Assembly (NCBI GenBank): GCA_031548835.1
Contig: JAVBQS010000180.1
Coordinates: 1 to 23,540, forward strand
Direction: 5' to 3'
Length of the DNA: 23,540 nt
Source of the DNA: WQTU01 sp031548835
Lineage (GTDB): Bacteria > Spirochaetota > Spirochaetia > CADAEX01
Position numbers and translations under genes: made by a program. Shown here piece by piece: positions 14,418-21,634 of this stretch. Every line of letters begins with the position of its first letter. The stretch's first letter is position 1. A model generated the notes under the pieces. The model did no database searches. It was given only the letters and a program-made list of their open reading frames with translations, and was not told where the DNA came from.

Positions 14418-15746
14418 TTATAAAATATCGTTATCAACCCATGAAAGAACATTATCAAGAATTTTCATTGCTTCTTTTATAGATTCTTTATCTATTATCA
14501 ATGGAGGGGAAACAGATACCAAATTTTCATGGCTATATGTTGAAAATCCTTCATAAAATAGTCTATCTGTTATTCCAGGCATAATTCCGCTTTTATCTCC
14601 ATTGTAAGGAACAAGAGGCTCTTTTGTTTTTTTATCTTTTACCAGCTCAATCATTCCAAAGAGCCCTTTTACTCTTACATCTCCGAGGCATTTGTGCTTT
14701 TCTTTTAAATCTTCAAGCGAATTTTTTAATACAGGTTCCATCTTTTTTACATTTTCAAGAATATTGTGTTTTCTGTATGCTTCTATTGCTGCAATGCCTG
14801 CTGCGCAGCCTACTGGGTGGGCGCCGTATGTAAGGCCGCTTACAAAACTATTATTATTAAAATAATCTGCAATCTCTTTACTTATAACAATGCCGCCCAG
14901 CGGAACATATCCGCATGTAATACCTTTGGCAAAAGTTATAATATCCGGCTTTATATTCCAGTGTGTAAAAGAAAACCACTCCCCTGTCCTGCACCAGCCT
15001 GTCATAACTTCATCGCAAACCATAAGTATTCCATATCTGGTACATATTTCTCTTATACCTTCGAGATATCCTTTTGGAGGAATAATTACGCCATTTGAGC
15101 CGGGAATAGCTTCCAGAAAAATTGCAGCTATTTTATTTTTGCCTTCATAATTTATCTGTTCTTCAAGCTTTGCAAGGTAAAATGCTGACATTTCTTCTTC
15201 AGAGTTAAACTTAATTATTTCGCGGTAAGGATAGGGATCAAAAAATTTGATAAATCCCGGAGCATCCTGCCCTGAAAAAAGGCCTCTTGCTTCTCCTGTA
15301 AGGCTTGAAGCTCCCATTGTCGAGCCGTGGTAGGACCTGTACCTGCTCATTATTTTATGCCTGCCTGTAACATTTCTTACAATTTTTATTGCATGTTCGT
15401 TTGCATCTGCTCCTGCAAGAGTAAAAAATATTTTATCCATATTGGGAGGCATAATTTCTTCAATAATTATTTTTGCAAGCTTTGCTGTTATCTCTGTTGC
15501 AAAGTGGGGAGCAACATAAGCAAGCTTTTCTGTCTGTTCTCTAATTGCAGATATTATCTCTTTATTGCCAAATCCAAGATTCATGTTTACAAGCTGGGAT
15601 GACATATCATAATATTTTTTTCCATTGCTATCCCAGAAAAATATGCCTTCCCCGCCTGCTATAACAGGGATTTCAGAGGGATTCTGTTTTTTCCAGGGAT
15701 AGATAAGATATTTACTGTTTATCTGGTCAATTTTATTTTTATCCAT
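14418..15746 (-). CDS. Class III (omega) aminotransferase, PLP-dependent
   Basis: The enzyme moves an amino group, usually from an omega-amine or beta-amino acid to pyruvate or a similar keto acid, in the cytoplasm. The class III signature is complete: DEVMTGWCRTGEWFSF with the PLP-ring Asp, then FAKGITCGYVPLGG with the Schiff-base Lys. SYHGSTMGAS is the usual SYHG motif before the core. The N-terminal YLIYPWKKQ recalls taurine-pyruvate and beta-alanine-pyruvate aminotransferases, but substrate cannot be fixed from this. The 442 residues are full length. AGGA lies about eight bases before the ATG at 15746. It follows nudC on the same strand with a 77-base gap; co-transcription is possible but not shown. 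Confidence 0.88.
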   Translation of the reverse strand: MDKNKIDQINSKYLIYPWKKQNPSEIPVIAGGEGIFFWDSNGKKYYDMSSQLVNMNLGFGNKEIISAIREQTEKLAYVAPHFATEITAKLAKIIIEEIMPPNMDKIFFTLAGADANEHAIKIVRNVTGRHKIMSRYRSYHGSTMGASSLTGEARGLFSGQDAPGFIKFFDPYPYREIIKFNSEEEMSAFYLAKLEEQINYEGKNKIAAIFLEAIPGSNGVIIPPKGYLEGIREICTRYGILMVCDEVMTGWCRTGEWFSFTHWNIKPDIITFAKGITCGYVPLGGIVISKEIADYFNNNSFVSGLTYGAHPVGCAAGIAAIEAYRKHNILENVKKMEPVLKNSLEDLKEKHKCLGDVRVKGLFGMIELVKDKKTKEPLVPYNGDKSGIMPGITDRLFYEGFSTYSHENLVSVSPPLIIDKESIKEAMKILDNVLSWVDNDIL

Positions 15747-15823
15747 ATATTTTTCCTGAACAATTTTTAAATTAATTTATTATTTTTGATACTGTATTGC
15801 AAACAGCTGTTTTTTACAAAAAA

Positions 15824-16663
15824 TCATGAATTGTTTTTTACAAAATTATCTATAAGTGTCCTGCTTATACTTCCATGCGGCGGGATTCCTGGCAGCTCAG
15901 AAGCGCCGAACCAGCCTGCAGCGCCTATTTCAACGCCATCAGGCTTTATCTCGCCTGAATCATATTCAGCAGTAAAACCAATCATAAGTGAATGGGGAAA
16001 AGGCCAGCTCTGGCTTCCAAAATATTTAATATTTTTAACTTTTACACTTACTTCTTCTTCAATTTCCCTTGATACTGTCTGTTCAAGAGATTCGCCAGGT
16101 TCTACAAATCCTGCGAGAATACTATACCTTGTTGGATCAGGATATGCATTATTATGGGCAAGAAGAATTTTATTCTCTTTTTTAACAGCAACAATTACTG
16201 CCGGAGATATTACAGGATAAAATATTTTTGAACATTTTGTGCATATTTTTGCTCTTTCTGTTTCTGAATTTTTAAGTTCGCCTGCACAGGAAGAACAGTA
16301 TTTAAAACTATTATGCCATTTGACAGTCTGCATAGCTCTTCCTGCAAGTGAAAAAAATTCATCTCCCAGAGAAGAAAAAAGTTCCCGTAAATTTTTAAAG
16401 TCAAATCCTGCATTTTTGCAGCAATCTGGATTATTAGCATTATCTAGAACAACTTCGGCAGCCCAGCAGTCAACGCCATCAGCTTTTCCAAGATAAAGAG
16501 GCGTTGTAGTTACAAGCCCTATCTCTGAAGGAGATATAAGTTCTGCAATAATATTTTCTTTTTTTTGAGAATTTTGCGAATAAAGAAGATTGTTATTGTT
16601 AAATATAAACCATAGACCTTTTTTATCAGGGGTTTTATTTTTAATTTCTGAAATAAATTTCAA
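15824..16663 (-). CDS. nudC: NAD(H) diphosphatase, Nudix hydrolase NudC
   Basis: NudC splits NADH or NAD+ into NMN(H) and AMP, and removes NAD caps from RNA in bacteria studied. A poorly conserved N-terminal domain is followed by a four-Cys zinc ribbon (CSSC...CTKC). Next is the Nudix box GFVEPGESLEQTVSREIEEE, then the NudC-specific SQSWPFPHS, which matches the SQPWPFPxS motif. The Nudix box is intact for the catalytic Glu residues, but the usual Gly after EE-x is Ser here (EEVSV). The 279 residues are normal. The start is TTG at 16663 behind a strong GGAGGAGG seven bases upstream. It is followed by the aminotransferase gene on the same strand. Confidence 0.93.
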   Translation of the reverse strand: MKFISEIKNKTPDKKGLWFIFNNNNLLYSQNSQKKENIIAELISPSEIGLVTTTPLYLGKADGVDCWAAEVVLDNANNPDCCKNAGFDFKNLRELFSSLGDEFFSLAGRAMQTVKWHNSFKYCSSCAGELKNSETERAKICTKCSKIFYPVISPAVIVAVKKENKILLAHNNAYPDPTRYSILAGFVEPGESLEQTVSREIEEEVSVKVKNIKYFGSQSWPFPHSLMIGFTAEYDSGEIKPDGVEIGAAGWFGASELPGIPPHGSISRTLIDNFVKNNS

Positions 16664-16758
16664 ATTACTGCCTCCTCCGGAAACAAGCCAGGCTCTTTAC
16701 AATAGGGAATAGTTATTTCTTAATAGTGATAATTATGAAAACACAACACCCATACAGT

Positions 16759-17868
16759 TCAATTATAGAAATTATAGAAGAATTTTCCCGGAAGATAAAG
16801 CTCTGATATACAGTCAAGAGCATAGTCATCTGTCATTCCTGCAACATAATCAAGAATAATATTATCATTTCTCTTTTCAATATTTTTATAAAAATTTTCC
16901 ATTTTTAAAAGATAATCGCCAAAGCGGGATGCAAGCATTGTTTTTTCTGTTTTATATTTATCATAGTTATATCCATATTTTGAAAAAACTTCCCCAAGAT
17001 AGTTCCACAATGTTTTTAAAACTCTTTCAATAAACTGATGAAAATCTTCAAGAACAGTGCTTCTGTAAATATGTTTATAGTTGAAATCTTTTAGAACAAG
17101 CATAGCTTCATAAATTTTATCAGAAAAGCCAATTTCGCCTTTTGTTTTTGCATATTTTATTACATCTTTGACAAGCGTATCTATCATATTGCTGTTTGTT
17201 TTTCCAAGTGTTTGTGTGACAGCTGGCGGTATTTCTTCTCTTTTTACTATTTTTAATTGCAGCGCATCTTCAAGATCTCTGCCAAGATATGCAATTCTGT
17301 CAGATGCTCTTACAGCAACACCTTCCCATGTCAAAGGATAGCAGGCTCTTGCTTCTATCCGGGACAACTCTTTTTCTTTAAAATCAGGTTTATAATATTG
17401 TTCAAAAATTTCGCCGCAATGGTTTATTATGCCGTCTCTTACGCCAAGTGTAAGATTAAGCCCTTTTCCGTAATTTATAAGAGAATCAACAACACGAAGC
17501 GAATATGCTTCATGTTTAAATCCGCCCCTATCTTTAAGAAAAGATGATACTATGCTTTCTCCTGTATGGCCGAATGGAGTGTGCCCCAAATCATGGGCAA
17601 GGCTTATTGCCCAGGCAAGTTCTGTTTCAAGCCCAAGAGCTTTGCAAATTGTTACAGATATTGTTGCAACATGCATTACATGTTCAATTCTTGTACAGAT
17701 ATGATCATTTTTGGGAGAGAAAAAAACCTGAGTTTTATGCTTTAATCTTCTGAAAGGGTATGAATGAATAATTGCTGTAATATCGCGGAAAAAAGGGCCT
17801 CTTTCATCTTCTTCTCTTGGAAACATTCTCTTTTCCAATATGTCTTGAGAAATCATATTTTGCAGCAT
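16759..17868 (-). CDS. dgt: dGTPase-like HD-domain triphosphohydrolase
   Basis: Members hydrolyse dNTPs to deoxynucleosides and triphosphate, which sets dNTP pools. The HD metal site is visible: the first His in RIEHVMHV, the His-Asp pair in LAHDLGHTPFGHTGE, and the last Asp in VRASDRIAYLGRDLEDA. The N-terminal FRRLKHKTQVF stretch is also diagnostic of this group. The 369 residues place it in the shorter dGTPase-like branch, not the 500-residue E. coli type. The ATG at 17868 has AAGGA six bases upstream. A TTTACT box with 16-base spacing to TATAAT at 17903-17930 could drive it. The nudC gene lies 95 bases downstream. Confidence 0.92.
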   Translation of the reverse strand: MLQNMISQDILEKRMFPREEDERGPFFRDITAIIHSYPFRRLKHKTQVFFSPKNDHICTRIEHVMHVATISVTICKALGLETELAWAISLAHDLGHTPFGHTGESIVSSFLKDRGGFKHEAYSLRVVDSLINYGKGLNLTLGVRDGIINHCGEIFEQYYKPDFKEKELSRIEARACYPLTWEGVAVRASDRIAYLGRDLEDALQLKIVKREEIPPAVTQTLGKTNSNMIDTLVKDVIKYAKTKGEIGFSDKIYEAMLVLKDFNYKHIYRSTVLEDFHQFIERVLKTLWNYLGEVFSKYGYNYDKYKTEKTMLASRFGDYLLKMENFYKNIEKRNDNIILDYVAGMTDDYALDCISELYLPGKFFYNFYN

Positions 17869-17902
17869 ACTTTTTCCTTAAAATAAAATTTATTTAAATA
17901 AT

Positions 17903-17930
17903 ATTATAAAGATATTGGTTTAGAAGTAAA
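17903..17930 (-). promoter_or_regulatory. Candidate promoter for the dgt-like gene
   Basis: On the minus strand TTTACT (17925-17930), a 16-base spacer and a perfect TATAAT (17903-17908) lie 35 bases before the ATG. The -35 box overlaps the edge of the dispersed repeat at 17928-17964. Confidence 0.4.
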
Positions 17931-17964
17931 TAACCCTGGCGGCTTACTAGTCCAGGATAATAAA
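17928..17964 (-). repeat. Dispersed motif pair, copy B (intergenic)
   Basis: Read on the minus strand, tttattatcctgga and cagggttattt occur in the same order as in the insertion at 13775-13802. Here 12 bases lie between them, compared with three. The two blocks also bring together CCTGG and CCAGG (17935-17939, 17952-17956) as a short inverted repeat. The element lies between the terminator of the 18019 gene and the dgt promoter. Confidence 0.5.
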
Positions 17965-17998
17965 AAAGGGTATTTCCCTTTTTAGAAAAATACCCTTT
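17961..17998 (-). terminator. Rho-independent terminator of the outer-membrane protein gene
   Basis: AAAGGGTATTT and AAATACCCTTT form a perfect 11-bp stem with a 12-base loop, followed on the minus strand by six T. It starts 20 bases after the stop codon of the 18019 gene. A second, nested GGG/CCC pairing is possible in the loop. Confidence 0.88.
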
Positions 17999-18018
17999 CT
18001 GTTTATGTTAAATAAAGA

Positions 18019-19107
18019 TTAGAAAACAACAGCTCCTGTTATGCCAACATTGGCTCCTGTTCCTTCTCCATCAAAATAATAGGTTAAAGGAAGATCAAGT
18101 TTAACTGGCCCAAGGCTAAGGCCAAGGCCTGCCATTGCTTTAAACCTGAAAGTATCTGCACTTTTGCCTGTTGTTCCGCCGCTGACTTTTACATAGCCTG
18201 GAGTACTTGCGACTCCCGCAGGCAAATCTCTTAAATATGCATCGCCTTCTGCCTTATAAGTCAAATCTGAATTGCTCCATGCATTTATATCAACGCCAAA
18301 ACCAAGAGAAACATCAAGCACGAAAATTTTTATCCCTGTCATAAGTTCAACAGGAACCTTGATTCCCTTTGTTTTAAATTTTGCTTCTGCTTCAGGGTCA
18401 AAAAAAGCTGTGGCTGAATATTCTATACCTGTATTGCTATCAGTTATAAAAATCTCTTGTGAAACAGATGTATTGGACTTAAAAGAAACCTCGCTTGTAT
18501 AATATATAAATCCTGTTCCTACTTGAAGGCCTTTCCACTTTACAACTACTGCTGATTTTGGTTTTATAATCTGATAATTTGCCATAAATCCAAAAGAAAA
18601 TGTATCAATATCAAAATCATCAATGCCATAAGCAAATTTTCCTACTTTTCCAGAAAGATAAAGGCCGTCTACAAGAAAGCCGAGATTAACTCCGGCGCTG
18701 ACTGTCACTGCCTGAGCATTAATGCCAAAATAAATATCTTCTGAATCTTCAACTTTTGAAATAATATCATCAATATTATCTCCATAAGATGACTGAAGGG
18801 ACAGCATTGTTCCAACTGCTACTGAAAATATTTTATATCCTATAAAATCCCTGGTTGTTGCTCCATCTGTAGCATAGGAACTTGCATTTGACATTCCTTT
18901 TACAAGATCATCCATTGAATCAAATACAGAAAGAACTTCAGTAGCCCTGTTAGTTACATCTTCAAATGCAGAAAGACCAGTAACGCTGCTAATACTATAA
19001 TCCCATCCGCTAGCATTTATTGTAGGCATAGTTAAATCTATATCCACTGCAAAAAGAGAAGCTGCTCCAAATAACATTACAAGCACCAAAACAATTATCT
19101 TTTTCAT
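18019..19107 (-). CDS. Putative outer-membrane beta-barrel protein, unknown function
   Basis: The signal peptide (MKK, a hydrophobic core, then SLFA before VDID) is clear, and the protein ends ITGAVVF. A C-terminal Phe after alternating hydrophobic residues is the usual mark of an outer-membrane barrel. From about residue 130 there are many amphipathic strands (VSAGVNLGF, LYLSGKVGKFAYG, FSFGFMANYQ, LDVSLGFGVDI). Residues 25-130 look more helical and Ser/Thr-rich. I chose ATG at 19107 (362 residues), with AAGGAG eight bases upstream; the two TTG codons before it are too close to that site. It is a single-gene unit with a terminator and divergent promoters. I do not recognise a named family. 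Confidence 0.75.
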   Translation of the reverse strand: MKKIIVLVLVMLFGAASLFAVDIDLTMPTINASGWDYSISSVTGLSAFEDVTNRATEVLSVFDSMDDLVKGMSNASSYATDGATTRDFIGYKIFSVAVGTMLSLQSSYGDNIDDIISKVEDSEDIYFGINAQAVTVSAGVNLGFLVDGLYLSGKVGKFAYGIDDFDIDTFSFGFMANYQIIKPKSAVVVKWKGLQVGTGFIYYTSEVSFKSNTSVSQEIFITDSNTGIEYSATAFFDPEAEAKFKTKGIKVPVELMTGIKIFVLDVSLGFGVDINAWSNSDLTYKAEGDAYLRDLPAGVASTPGYVKVSGGTTGKSADTFRFKAMAGLGLSLGPVKLDLPLTYYFDGEGTGANVGITGAVVF

Positions 19108-19226
19108 CAACAATTCTCCTTAATAAAAAGATACTAAAATATATTAAAAAAGAAAATTAAAATATTAAAAATAGAATATATAGTTTTATTCATACTCTAT
19201 TTTAAGAATTATTAACTCTCCTGATT

Positions 19227-19273
19227 ATTATAACAATAATTGACTTTATATGTAATATTTATTTATAGTCAAT
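19227..19273 (-). promoter_or_regulatory. Promoter region for the outer-membrane protein gene
   Basis: On the minus strand TTGACT (19268-19273), a 17-base spacer and TATAAA (19245-19250) form a good promoter that overlaps the plus-strand one almost symmetrically. A second option just downstream is the extended -10 TGTTATAAT at 19227-19235. Either gives a leader of roughly 110-130 bases. Confidence 0.5.
19240..19269 (+). promoter_or_regulatory. Promoter for the nitrilase-family gene
   Basis: TTGACT (19240-19245), an 18-base spacer and TATAGT (19264-19269) lead to a very short leader, because the ATG is only 16 bases beyond the -10 box. No good Shine-Dalgarno lies before that ATG, which agrees with a near-leaderless message. 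Confidence 0.5.
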
Positions 19274-19285
19274 CTGGAATAACTA

Positions 19286-20074
19286 ATGAAAGCAGGATTT
19301 TACCAATTTTCACCAGTTTTTGGAGAACCTAAAAAAAATCTCGAAAAAATTACAGAAACACTGCTAAAATGCGATGCAGATCTTGCAGTTTTGCCTGAAC
19401 TTGCTTTTACAGGCTATCTTTTTATTGAAAAAGAAGAAGTTCTAAGACTTGCAGAGCCAATACCAGGCCCAATTTCTGAAAAACTTAAAGAAATAGCAGT
19501 AAAAAAAAATATGGCAATAGTTACAGGTTTTGCGGAACTTTCAGTAGACAAAGTTTATAATAGCGCTCTCCTTATAACGCCTGAGGGAGAACTAAAAATT
19601 TACAGAAAAAACCATCTTTTTCATGAAGAAAAGCTTTTTTTTGAACCAGGGGATCTTGGTTTTCCTGTATTTACAGTAAAAGGGGTAAAAATCGGAATAC
19701 TTATTTGTTTTGACCATTTTTTTCCCGAAGCTGCAAGAACTCTAGCATTGCAGGGAGCACAAATTATATGCCATCCTGCAAATATTGTAATTCCTGCAAA
19801 AGCGCAGATAACAACAAGAGCAAGAAGTATTGAAAATAAAATATTCTGGATATTGGCAAACAGAACAGGAACAGAGATAAGAGATGGTAAAAAATTTACC
19901 TACCCAGGCTTAAGCCAGATAATAGATCCTGAGGGAAGAATAATGGTGCAGGTTGGGGAACAGGAAGAAGGCTTTTTTACAGTTGATATAAATCCTGAGC
20001 TTGCAAAAAATAAATTACTAACTCCCTTATGTTCAGTATTTCAGGATAGACGCACAGACATATATCTGCTTTAA
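19286..20074 (+). CDS. Carbon-nitrogen hydrolase (nitrilase superfamily amidase)
   Basis: Enzymes of this fold cut amide or nitrile C-N bonds in the cytoplasm; many are omega-amidases or detoxify deaminated glutathione. The catalytic triad is visible: Glu38 in LPELAFTGY, Lys108 in YRKNHLF and Cys141 in ILICFDHFFPE. The 262 residues equal the catalytic domain alone with no extra domain. The C-terminal strand GFFTVDINPE is typical. The exact amide substrate cannot be inferred, and no neighbour gives a hint. The ATG at 19286 lacks a strong ribosome binding site. It is divergent from the outer-membrane protein gene with overlapping promoters. Confidence 0.9.
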   Translation: MKAGFYQFSPVFGEPKKNLEKITETLLKCDADLAVLPELAFTGYLFIEKEEVLRLAEPIPGPISEKLKEIAVKKNMAIVTGFAELSVDKVYNSALLITPEGELKIYRKNHLFHEEKLFFEPGDLGFPVFTVKGVKIGILICFDHFFPEAARTLALQGAQIICHPANIVIPAKAQITTRARSIENKIFWILANRTGTEIRDGKKFTYPGLSQIIDPEGRIMVQVGEQEEGFFTVDINPELAKNKLLTPLCSVFQDRRTDIYLL

Positions 20075-20124
20075 ATACAGATAGCAAATATTGATTGATG
20101 CCTTAAATCATTATCATTATTTAT

Positions 20125-20130
20125 TATAAT
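20125..20130 (+). promoter_or_regulatory. Possible -10 box for the adenylate-kinase-like gene
   Basis: A perfect TATAAT lies 22 bases before the ATG at 20153, with only a poor -35 match 17 bases upstream. GGAG at 20142-20145 is the ribosome binding site. Confidence 0.35.
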
Positions 20131-20152
20131 TAAAAAACTATGGAGCTTTTTT

Positions 20153-20782
20153 ATGAATCTATTATTCAAAGCAATTTTAATTCTGGGACCAACAGGCTCA
20201 GGCAAAACACCATTTGGACAGCAGCTTGAGACACAACACCTTTGGGGAAGGAACTGGCATCATTTTGATTTTGGCGCAAACCTGAGAGAAACTGTTTCAA
20301 AAAAGGATAACGAGTTTTTAGCGCAAGAAGAATTTGCTATAATAGAAAATTCACTTAAAACAAATTCTCTTCTTGAAGATAAAGATTTTCCAATAGCAGA
20401 AAAAATTGTTAAAAGCTATATAGTGGAAAAAAATGTAGATCCTCTTATGGATGTTATAATACTTAATGGATTGCCAAGACATATTGGGCAGGCAGAAGCT
20501 ATAAGTAAATTCATAGATGTAAGAACTGTAATTTATTTTACTGCAGATGCTCATACTATTCATGAAAGAATAAAATCAAATGTCGGCGGAGACAGGACAG
20601 ACAGGACAGACGATTCTATCGAAGAAATAAATAAAAAAATTGAAATATTTAAAACCCAGACAATACCTTTGCTTGATTATTATAAAAAGCTTGACAGAAA
20701 TATACTTCAGGTTGAAGTAGATGAGGATACAATTCCTCTTTATGTAATACAGAGCCTTCAAACAATGAAATGTGCGCTCTGA
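20153..20782 (+). CDS. Adenylate-kinase-like nucleotide kinase
   Basis: This is a P-loop protein that resembles nucleoside monophosphate kinases, which move a phosphate between NTP and NMP. Walker A is GPTGSGKT at 12-19. The stretch LNGLPRHIGQAEAI matches the adenylate kinase DGFPRTxxQAEAL region, with Asn in place of the first Asp. RTDDSIEEINKKIEIF, TQTIPLLDYY matches the family's R-x-DD ... T-x-PL-x-YY segment that closes the active site. The LID is the short type. The NMP-binding part is less like standard Adk, so a true Adk role is uncertain, and the genome may have another adk. An in-frame 9-base tandem repeat lies at the LID. The 209 residues are family-sized. GGAG precedes the ATG by seven bases. 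Confidence 0.75.
   Translation: MNLLFKAILILGPTGSGKTPFGQQLETQHLWGRNWHHFDFGANLRETVSKKDNEFLAQEEFAIIENSLKTNSLLEDKDFPIAEKIVKSYIVEKNVDPLMDVIILNGLPRHIGQAEAISKFIDVRTVIYFTADAHTIHERIKSNVGGDRTDRTDDSIEEINKKIEIFKTQTIPLLDYYKKLDRNILQVEVDEDTIPLYVIQSLQTMKCAL
20591..20611 (+). repeat. 9-base tandem repeat in the LID region of the kinase
   Basis: The unit gacaggaca occurs 2.3 times without a mismatch. It encodes repeated Asp-Arg-Thr, giving GGDRTDRTDD. Unit length is a multiple of three, so copy changes would keep the frame and lengthen or shorten the LID. Confidence 0.75.
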
Positions 20783-20804
20783 TTATTATTCAGAGCTTTA
20801 TAAC

Positions 20805-21347
20805 CTATTGTTTAATGCTGAATTCACAGCCGCAATAGTTTTGTCTGTAAAGATCAAGTTTTTTGGAAAGTTCTATGCTCCGGGAAAAACCATTCTCTTT
20901 TTTAAAATCATATTCTTTGAATCCTGAAAATTTTTTTCCTATAGAGAATATTTGTGCTGAATTTTTATGAGGACTTACTGTAAGTGTTGTGGAAAAACTT
21001 TTAATTAAAAATTCCTCTGCTTTTTGCGCTGTTTTTTCAAGATTAAATTTAAAACATTCAGAGCAGCGTTTGCCTGTTTCAGGCTCTTTTTCAAGGCCGG
21101 ATATTCGTTTAAGCCAATTTTCATGATTATAAATATCCCGGATCAGGACAATATCATAAAATTTTGCAAGTTTTTCAACATTATAAAGTCTTTTAAGAAA
21201 TTCTTCTTCAGGAAATATATTGGAATTTGAAAAAAAAAGGGTTACTTCATTTTTTTCACGAAGTAACCTTTCTATAGATGAGGAGCCGCATGGCGCACAA
21301 CAAATATGTAGAAGAACTATCCTGTTATTTAGAGCATTTTTTATCAA
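20805..21347 (-). CDS. queH: Epoxyqueuosine reductase QueH
   Basis: QueH makes the last step of queuosine synthesis, reducing epoxyqueuosine in the wobble position of tRNAs, with an iron-sulfur cluster; it replaces QueG in many bacteria. The family (DUF208) motifs are strong: LLHICCAPCGSSS (Cys16, Cys17, Cys20), GLEKEPETGKRCSECF (Cys95, Cys98), TTLTVSPHKN, and FSRSIELSKKLDLYRQNYCGC (Cys172, Cys174) near the end. The 180 residues are complete. The start is TTG at 21347, the only usable start before the CC motif. It lies 23 bases inside the end of the small upstream gene, so translation is likely coupled. No other queuosine gene is nearby. Confidence 0.95.
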   Translation of the reverse strand: MIKNALNNRIVLLHICCAPCGSSSIERLLREKNEVTLFFSNSNIFPEEEFLKRLYNVEKLAKFYDIVLIRDIYNHENWLKRISGLEKEPETGKRCSECFKFNLEKTAQKAEEFLIKSFSTTLTVSPHKNSAQIFSIGKKFSGFKEYDFKKENGFSRSIELSKKLDLYRQNYCGCEFSIKQ

Positions 21348-21543
21348 CAGCTACCCAAAATTCTTCTTTTTTTGCAAGAAAATTATATGGCTTATTTTCT
21401 GCTTCAGCTTTATCCTGCATTGCTCTTTCTATTTCAAGTTTACATTTTTTACACATATGTCTATGCTTTAATGTAAAGTAGTTGCGACCTCTTTTAGGGT
21501 CTGTAATCATTTTTTTACAAATATCACATGATAAATACTGCAT
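21325..21543 (-). CDS. Small CxxC/CxxC zinc-ribbon-like protein
   Basis: This 72-residue protein has two Cys pairs, CDIC (6-9) and CKKC (31-34), spaced like a zinc ribbon. His27 and His29 lie between them, and a charged helical stretch (KLEIERAMQDKAEAENKPY) follows. It is basic and has no signal peptide, so a nucleic-acid or protein-binding role in the cytoplasm is likely; this is inference. AGAGG lies about seven bases before the ATG at 21543, and an extended -10 (TGTTATAAT) is at 21564-21572. Its 3' end overlaps the queH start by 23 bases. I do not recognise a named family. The queH overlap hints at a link to tRNA or RNA work but does not prove it. Confidence 0.8.
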   Translation of the reverse strand: MQYLSCDICKKMITDPKRGRNYFTLKHRHMCKKCKLEIERAMQDKAEAENKPYNFLAKKEEFWVAVDKKCSK

Positions 21544-21563
21544 AATTTACCTCTCAATAAAAT

Positions 21564-21572
21564 ATTATAACA
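21564..21572 (-). promoter_or_regulatory. Extended -10 promoter for the zinc-ribbon gene and queH
   Basis: TGTTATAAT on the minus strand lies 21 bases before the ATG at 21543. A TCGACA box (21585-21590) sits 15 bases upstream, slightly too close for a standard pair. Confidence 0.45.
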
Positions 21573-21583
21573 ACAACCTGTTC

Positions 21584-21613
21584 TTGTCGAGACATTTTCT
21601 CTCAATATATAAT
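21584..21613 (+). promoter_or_regulatory. Promoter for the NeuB-type gene
   Basis: TTGTCG (21584-21589), an 18-base spacer and a perfect TATAAT (21608-21613) lie just before the start. The -35 region overlaps that of the divergent zinc-ribbon gene, within a 91-base gap. Confidence 0.5.
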
Positions 21614-21634
21614 ATATCATAAAAAGAGGATAAG

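Noticed and set aside
14766..15150. Overlapping plus-strand ORFs in the aminotransferase region
   Set aside because: They are antisense to a well conserved enzyme and have no translation signals.
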